Origin: Streptomyces sp. NRRL WC-3549
Lineage (GTDB): Bacteria; Actinomycetota; Actinomycetes; Streptomycetales; Streptomycetaceae
Assembly (NCBI RefSeq): GCF_000721935.1
Contig: NZ_KL585381.1
Coordinates: 245,543-263,654, forward strand
Length of the DNA: 18,112 bases
Reading direction: 5' to 3'
Shown here: piece after piece, positions 14,917-18,112 of the stretch
Layout: every line of letters begins with the position of its first letter
Position numbering within the stretch: position 1 is the stretch's first letter
The notes under the pieces: model-generated
The model's input: only the letters and a program-made list of their open reading frames with translations
The model's database searches: none
What the model was told of the DNA's origin: nothing
Translations under genes and position numbers: made by a program

Positions 14917-16377
14917 ATGAGTGGAACCGATGTGACGGTGCCGGCGCGGCGGACGATGGACAAGCCCCGTATCCCGGTCGTGCCGGGCTTCGCGCAACGC
15001 CCGGCCGGAGCGGGGCGGGGGCGTGCGGCGGCTCGTACGACGTCCCCGAAGGCGGCCGGGAAGGCGTTGCGGCTCGCGGTGCCGCGTGCGCGGCACAGCC
15101 GCCTGGACCTGCCCTCCGACCGGCCCGACGCGGTGCGGGCGGTCGAGGAGTCCAACCGGGGCAGGGTCCCCGCGCTGACGCCGATCCGGGTGGGACGCAT
15201 GGCGGCGACGCCTTTCGCCTTCCTGCGCGGTTCGGCCGGACTGATGGCACACGACCTGACGGGCACACCGGTCACCGGAGTGGGCGCCCAGCTCTGCGGC
15301 GACGCCCACGCGGCCAACTTCGGACTGTACGGCGACGCGCGGGGCAACCTGGTCATCGATCTGAACGACTTCGACGAGACCGTCTTCGGCCCGTGGGAGT
15401 GGGACCTCAAGCGGCTGGCCACGTCGCTGGTGCTCGCCGGCCGTGAGGCGGGCGCGGACGAGGAGACCTGCCGCCGGGGCGCGTACGACACGGTGGGCGC
15501 CTACCGGCGCACGATGCGTCTGCTGGCCCGGCTGCCCGCGCTGGACGCCTGGAACGCCATCGCGGACGAGGAGCTCGTCTCGCACACCGACGCGCGTGAT
15601 CTGCTGGGGACGCTGGAGCGGGTCTCGGCCAAGGCCCGTAACAACACCAGTGCCCGCTTCGCGGCCAGATCCACGGCGGACTCCGGCGACGACGGCCGCT
15701 GCTTCGTCGACGCGCCCCCGGTACTGCGCCGGGTCTCCGACGCGGAAGCGGCGGCCGTGGCGGCGGGGCTGGCGGGGTACCTGGAGACGGTGTCGGAGGA
15801 CCGCGTCCCGCTGCTCGCGCGTTACGCGATCCACGACGTGGCGTTCCGCGTCGTCGGTACGGGAAGCGTGGGGACCCGGTCGTACGTCGTGCTGCTGCTC
15901 GACCACCGCGGTGAGCCGCTGGTCCTGCAGGTGAAGGAAGCCCGTCCCTCCGCTCTCTCACCGCATCTTCCGGCGGTCGGATTCGACGTGCCGGCCGTCG
16001 GGCACGAGGGGCGCCGGGTGGTCCTCGGCCAGAAGCGGATGCAGGTCGTGAGCGACATTTTGCTCGGCTGGGCGGAAGTGGACGGCCGGCCGTACCAGGT
16101 GCGTCAGTTCAGGAACCGCAAGGGCAGCGTGGACCCGGGCGCGCTGGCGGCGGACGAGGTCGACGACTACGGGCGGATGACCGGTGCACTGCTGGCCCGG
16201 GCTCACGCGCACAGCGCGGACCCGCGGCTGCTCGCGGGCTACTGCGGGAAGAACGACGAGCTGGACGAGGCGGTCGCCGAGTTCGCGGTGACCTACGCGG
16301 ACAGGACGGAAGCGGACCACACCGAGCTCGTGCGGGCGGTCGGAGCGGGACGCATAGCCGCCGAGTCCGGCGTATGA
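14917..16377 (+). CDS. DUF2252 family protein, kinase-like motifs
   Basis: This 486-residue cytoplasmic protein belongs to the DUF2252 family (PF10009), whose biochemical role is not established. An Arg/Ala/Pro-rich N-terminal extension (1 to about 60) precedes the conserved core. Signatures include RMAATPFAFLRG (94-105), CGDAHAANFG (127-136), DLNDFDE (148-154) and WEWDLKRLA (160-168). The GD.H..NFG and D.NDFDE pair resembles the catalytic loop and metal-binding aspartate of aminoglycoside-phosphotransferase-like kinases, so phosphotransfer is a reasonable inference but not shown. ATG 14917 has GGAGG 9 nt upstream. It is 58 nt upstream of the J-domain-like gene on the same strand, but that gene appears to have its own promoter. 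Two DnaA-box-like sequences lie upstream. Confidence 0.88.
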   Translation: MSGTDVTVPARRTMDKPRIPVVPGFAQRPAGAGRGRAAARTTSPKAAGKALRLAVPRARHSRLDLPSDRPDAVRAVEESNRGRVPALTPIRVGRMAATPFAFLRGSAGLMAHDLTGTPVTGVGAQLCGDAHAANFGLYGDARGNLVIDLNDFDETVFGPWEWDLKRLATSLVLAGREAGADEETCRRGAYDTVGAYRRTMRLLARLPALDAWNAIADEELVSHTDARDLLGTLERVSAKARNNTSARFAARSTADSGDDGRCFVDAPPVLRRVSDAEAAAVAAGLAGYLETVSEDRVPLLARYAIHDVAFRVVGTGSVGTRSYVVLLLDHRGEPLVLQVKEARPSALSPHLPAVGFDVPAVGHEGRRVVLGQKRMQVVSDILLGWAEVDGRPYQVRQFRNRKGSVDPGALAADEVDDYGRMTGALLARAHAHSADPRLLAGYCGKNDELDEAVAEFAVTYADRTEADHTELVRAVGAGRIAAESGV

Positions 16378-16423
16378 ACGGCTCGACGGCCGCCGCGCGT
16401 CCTCGGGGCCGGGGCATTGGCCA

Positions 16424-16429
16424 TACGCT
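16424..16429 (+). promoter_or_regulatory. -10 element for a probably leaderless J-domain protein mRNA
   Basis: TACGCT ends 6 nt before the GTG at 16436, the spacing typical of leaderless actinobacterial transcripts. No clear Shine-Dalgarno is present before the GTG. Confidence 0.45.
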
Positions 16430-16435
16430 GGACGG

Positions 16436-17518
16436 GTGACCCACGAAGCCGCCGGGGTGCCGGCCACCCGGAACGACGAAGACCGGCAGGACCACGACCG
16501 GCAGGACCACGCCCAGTGGGGCCAGGAGCAGCGGCAAGGGGACCGGCCGCAGCAGCCGGGCCGGCCCGCGACCACGGCCGATGACGCGGCGGCCTGGTCC
16601 GCCGGTGAGCCTGCCTGGGCAGATGACCCCACCGGGGAGGCCGGTGCGCCTGCCGGGGAGGCCGCTCCGCCTACCGCCGCGGCCGGTACGCCTGCCGGGG
16701 AGGCCGGTGGTACGACGGCGGGGGACGCCGGTGGCCAGGCCGCCCCCCGGCCCGAGGAGCGGTTGGCGAAGGCCGTGCGCGTGGCCGAGCAGGCGTTGAT
16801 CGAGTTCGAGATCGCGGTGGAGACCTTCCGGGTGGAGGTCGAGAACTTCTCCCGGCTGCACCACCAGAAGCTCGGCCCGATGTACGCGCGGCTGGACGAG
16901 CTGGACGCACAGATCGCGGAGGCGCGTGCCGCGAGGACCGGGGACCCGGAAGACCTGCGCAAGGCGCGGGAGGCCCGGGCGATCGTCATGCCGATGCCGG
17001 GTGTGGAGGAGCTCTTCCACGACTGGATGGACTCCGACGGTCTCTCGCCCGAGGCCGCGGCGATGCTCACGGAGCAGCCGGTCCGCCCGCCCAAGCGGGT
17101 CCGGCCGGGCGAGGAGGCGCGCAAGCTCTACCGGGAGCTGGCCCGCAAGGCCCACCCCGACCTGGCACCCGACGAGGCCGAGCGGGCCCGCCGGGACGAG
17201 TTCATCGCCCGGGTCAATGCGGCGTACGGGCGCGGCGACGTCGACCTGCTCAAGGAACTGGCCGCCGAATGGGCCGCCGGCCCGGCGACACCGGATCTCC
17301 GGCTGAGCGAGAGCGAGGAGCTCTACGCGCGGCTGGAGTGGCTGAGCCGCCGCAAGGAACTCCTCACGGTCCTCGCCAAGGAGCTGGAGGAGAGCGCCAT
17401 CGGCTCGATGCTGCGCATGGCACCCGACGACCCGGACCGGCTGCTCGACGACATCGGCGAGAAACTCCTGGGTGAGGTGTCCCAGCGCGAGACCGAGCTG
17501 GCGGAGCTGGTGCAGTAG
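16436..17518 (+). CDS. J-domain-like protein with disordered N-terminus
   Basis: This is a 360-residue soluble protein. Residues 1 to about 105 are low-complexity: a DRQDH repeat followed by Ala/Pro/Gly/Glu-rich AGEA-type repeats. A charged helical region (about 106-185) is likely coiled coil. Residues about 226-276 resemble helices II and III of a J-domain, with RKLYRELARKAHPDLAPDEA containing the HPD triad at H240-D242, and then FIARVNAAYGRGD. The usual helix I motif is not evident, and no Gly/Phe or zinc-finger region follows, so it is not DnaJ itself. HPD stimulates Hsp70 ATPase activity, so it may recruit DnaK to a specific client. A further helical segment (about 290-360) ends the protein. 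The GTG start at 16436 follows a -10-like sequence and lacks a strong ribosome site. Confidence 0.83.
   Translation: MTHEAAGVPATRNDEDRQDHDRQDHAQWGQEQRQGDRPQQPGRPATTADDAAAWSAGEPAWADDPTGEAGAPAGEAAPPTAAAGTPAGEAGGTTAGDAGGQAAPRPEERLAKAVRVAEQALIEFEIAVETFRVEVENFSRLHHQKLGPMYARLDELDAQIAEARAARTGDPEDLRKAREARAIVMPMPGVEELFHDWMDSDGLSPEAAAMLTEQPVRPPKRVRPGEEARKLYRELARKAHPDLAPDEAERARRDEFIARVNAAYGRGDVDLLKELAAEWAAGPATPDLRLSESEELYARLEWLSRRKELLTVLAKELEESAIGSMLRMAPDDPDRLLDDIGEKLLGEVSQRETELAELVQ
16481..16510 (+). repeat. 15-bp in-frame direct repeat
   Basis: GACCGGCAGGACCAC occurs twice in tandem and encodes DRQDH twice in the disordered N-terminus of the J-domain-like protein. Confidence 0.9.
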
Positions 17519-17564
17519 CGTTCCCGGTGACCCTGGCGCGTACGTACGAGAGAAGGCATGACCC

Positions 17565-17909
17565 ATGAATTTCGCCCCGCTGCCCTCGGTGGACGTCGCG
17601 GCGGTGCCGTCGGACGGCCTCGTGCTGGATGTCCGTGAGGCCGACGAGTGGGCGGCCGGTCACGTCGAGGGGGCGCTGCACATTCCCATGAGTGACTTCG
17701 TGGGCCGCTTCGGCGAACTGACCGAGGCGGCCGACGACGGCCGTCGAGTGCACGTCATGTGCCGGGTGGGTGGCCGGTCCGCCCAGGTCACCCAGTACCT
17801 GGTGCAGCAGGGCGTCGACGCGGTGAACGTCGAGGGCGGCATGCTCGCCTGGGACGGTGCCGGGCGTCCGATGGTCACGGACGACGGCAACCCGGCGTTC
17901 GTCCTCTGA
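17565..17909 (+). CDS. Single-domain rhodanese (sulfurtransferase)
   Basis: This is a 114-residue stand-alone rhodanese domain. The N-terminal CDC25-like motif LDVREADEWAAGHVEGALHIP spans about 21-41, given here in two parts: LDVREADEW and GHVEGALHIP. The active-site loop is MCRVGGRS, with the persulfide-forming cysteine at C66, and the C-terminal motif is NVEGGMLAW (88-96). Such proteins transfer sulfane sulfur to acceptors such as cyanide or thiols, or deliver it in metabolism. The physiological acceptor is unknown. The ATG at 17565 has AAGG about 9 nt upstream. It lies 46 nt after the J-domain-like gene on the same strand and could share its transcript. A hairpin terminator follows about 85 nt later. 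Confidence 0.93.
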   Translation: MNFAPLPSVDVAAVPSDGLVLDVREADEWAAGHVEGALHIPMSDFVGRFGELTEAADDGRRVHVMCRVGGRSAQVTQYLVQQGVDAVNVEGGMLAWDGAGRPMVTDDGNPAFVL

Positions 17910-17994
17910 ACGTCGCCCGTCCGGTACGGTCCACCCACCCCGCGCGCCGGGCACGGTTTTCCCGCCCGCGTCCCGGGCACGGTCCGATGCCGGT

Positions 17995-18029
17995 GCGCCG
18001 GGGCGGCTCCCTTCCGTGTGCCCCGGCGC
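17995..18029 (+). terminator. Hairpin terminator after the rhodanese gene
   Basis: GCGCCGGGGC (17995-18004) pairs perfectly with GCCCCGGCGC (18020-18029) around a 15-nt loop and is followed by CTTT. Confidence 0.75.
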
Positions 18030-18046
18030 CTTTGCTCCTCGGCTGC

Positions 18047-18112
18047 GAGCCGCGAGTCGTGAGCCGCGAGTCGTGAGCTGACAGCCTGAGCTGTGAGCTG
18101 TGAGCTGTGAGC
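18047..18112. repeat. Heptamer-based tandem repeat array reaching the right edge
   Basis: The 14-bp unit GAGCCGCGAGTCGT occurs twice (18047-18074) and is itself two related heptamers. After an imperfect stretch, GAGCTGT is repeated three times from 18088 with a fourth copy cut by the window end. No coding sequence is apparent. Confidence 0.85.

Overview
The DNA is very GC-rich, with GC-ending codons, GTG/TTG starts, and no transposase, integrase or CRISPR array. The gene content and a 14-bp parS sequence point to Streptomyces or a close relative. The first 6.9 kb matches the conserved actinobacterial PASTA-kinase/cell-wall cluster (S. coelicolor SCO3843-SCO3848, from memory). That cluster lies not far from oriC, which fits the parS site found here.

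Region 1 (1-6856, all minus strand, read right to left): fhaA, fhaB, pstP, rodA/ftsW-like, pbpA, then a pknB-type kinase cut by the left edge. Most junctions are tight (10 nt, 22 nt, a 4-nt GTGA overlap), with wider gaps before pstP and pknB. The kinase and PP2C phosphatase set the phosphorylation state, the FHA proteins read phosphothreonine, and the SEDS/PBP pair makes septal or apical peptidoglycan.

Region 2 (6857-7577): a divergent control region, tRNA-Leu(CAG), a strong hairpin terminator, a patch of imperfect 27-bp repeats and a second hairpin just past the end of the ABC gene.

Region 3 (7578-12998): a large ABC exporter with ATPase and two FtsX-type permease halves in one polypeptide (minus strand), divergent from a NarL-type histidine kinase and LuxR-type response regulator (plus strand). 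A perfect 20-bp palindrome lies between them. This looks like a self-contained sensing and export module.

Region 4 (12999-14780): a parS site between convergent genes, a MarR regulator whose C-terminus is shifted by a 22-bp tandem duplication, a clear MarR-type operator, and a divergent YhgE/Pip-like membrane protein that the regulator presumably represses.

Region 5 (14781-18112): two DnaA-box-like sequences, a DUF2252 protein with kinase-like motifs, an orphan J-domain-like protein with a disordered N-terminus, a single-domain rhodanese, a hairpin terminator and a heptamer repeat array that runs off the right edge. The most unusual points are the MarR duplication, the parS site, the DnaA-box pair, the fused ABC gene and the palindrome; nothing here amounts to a clearly new defence or mobile system.
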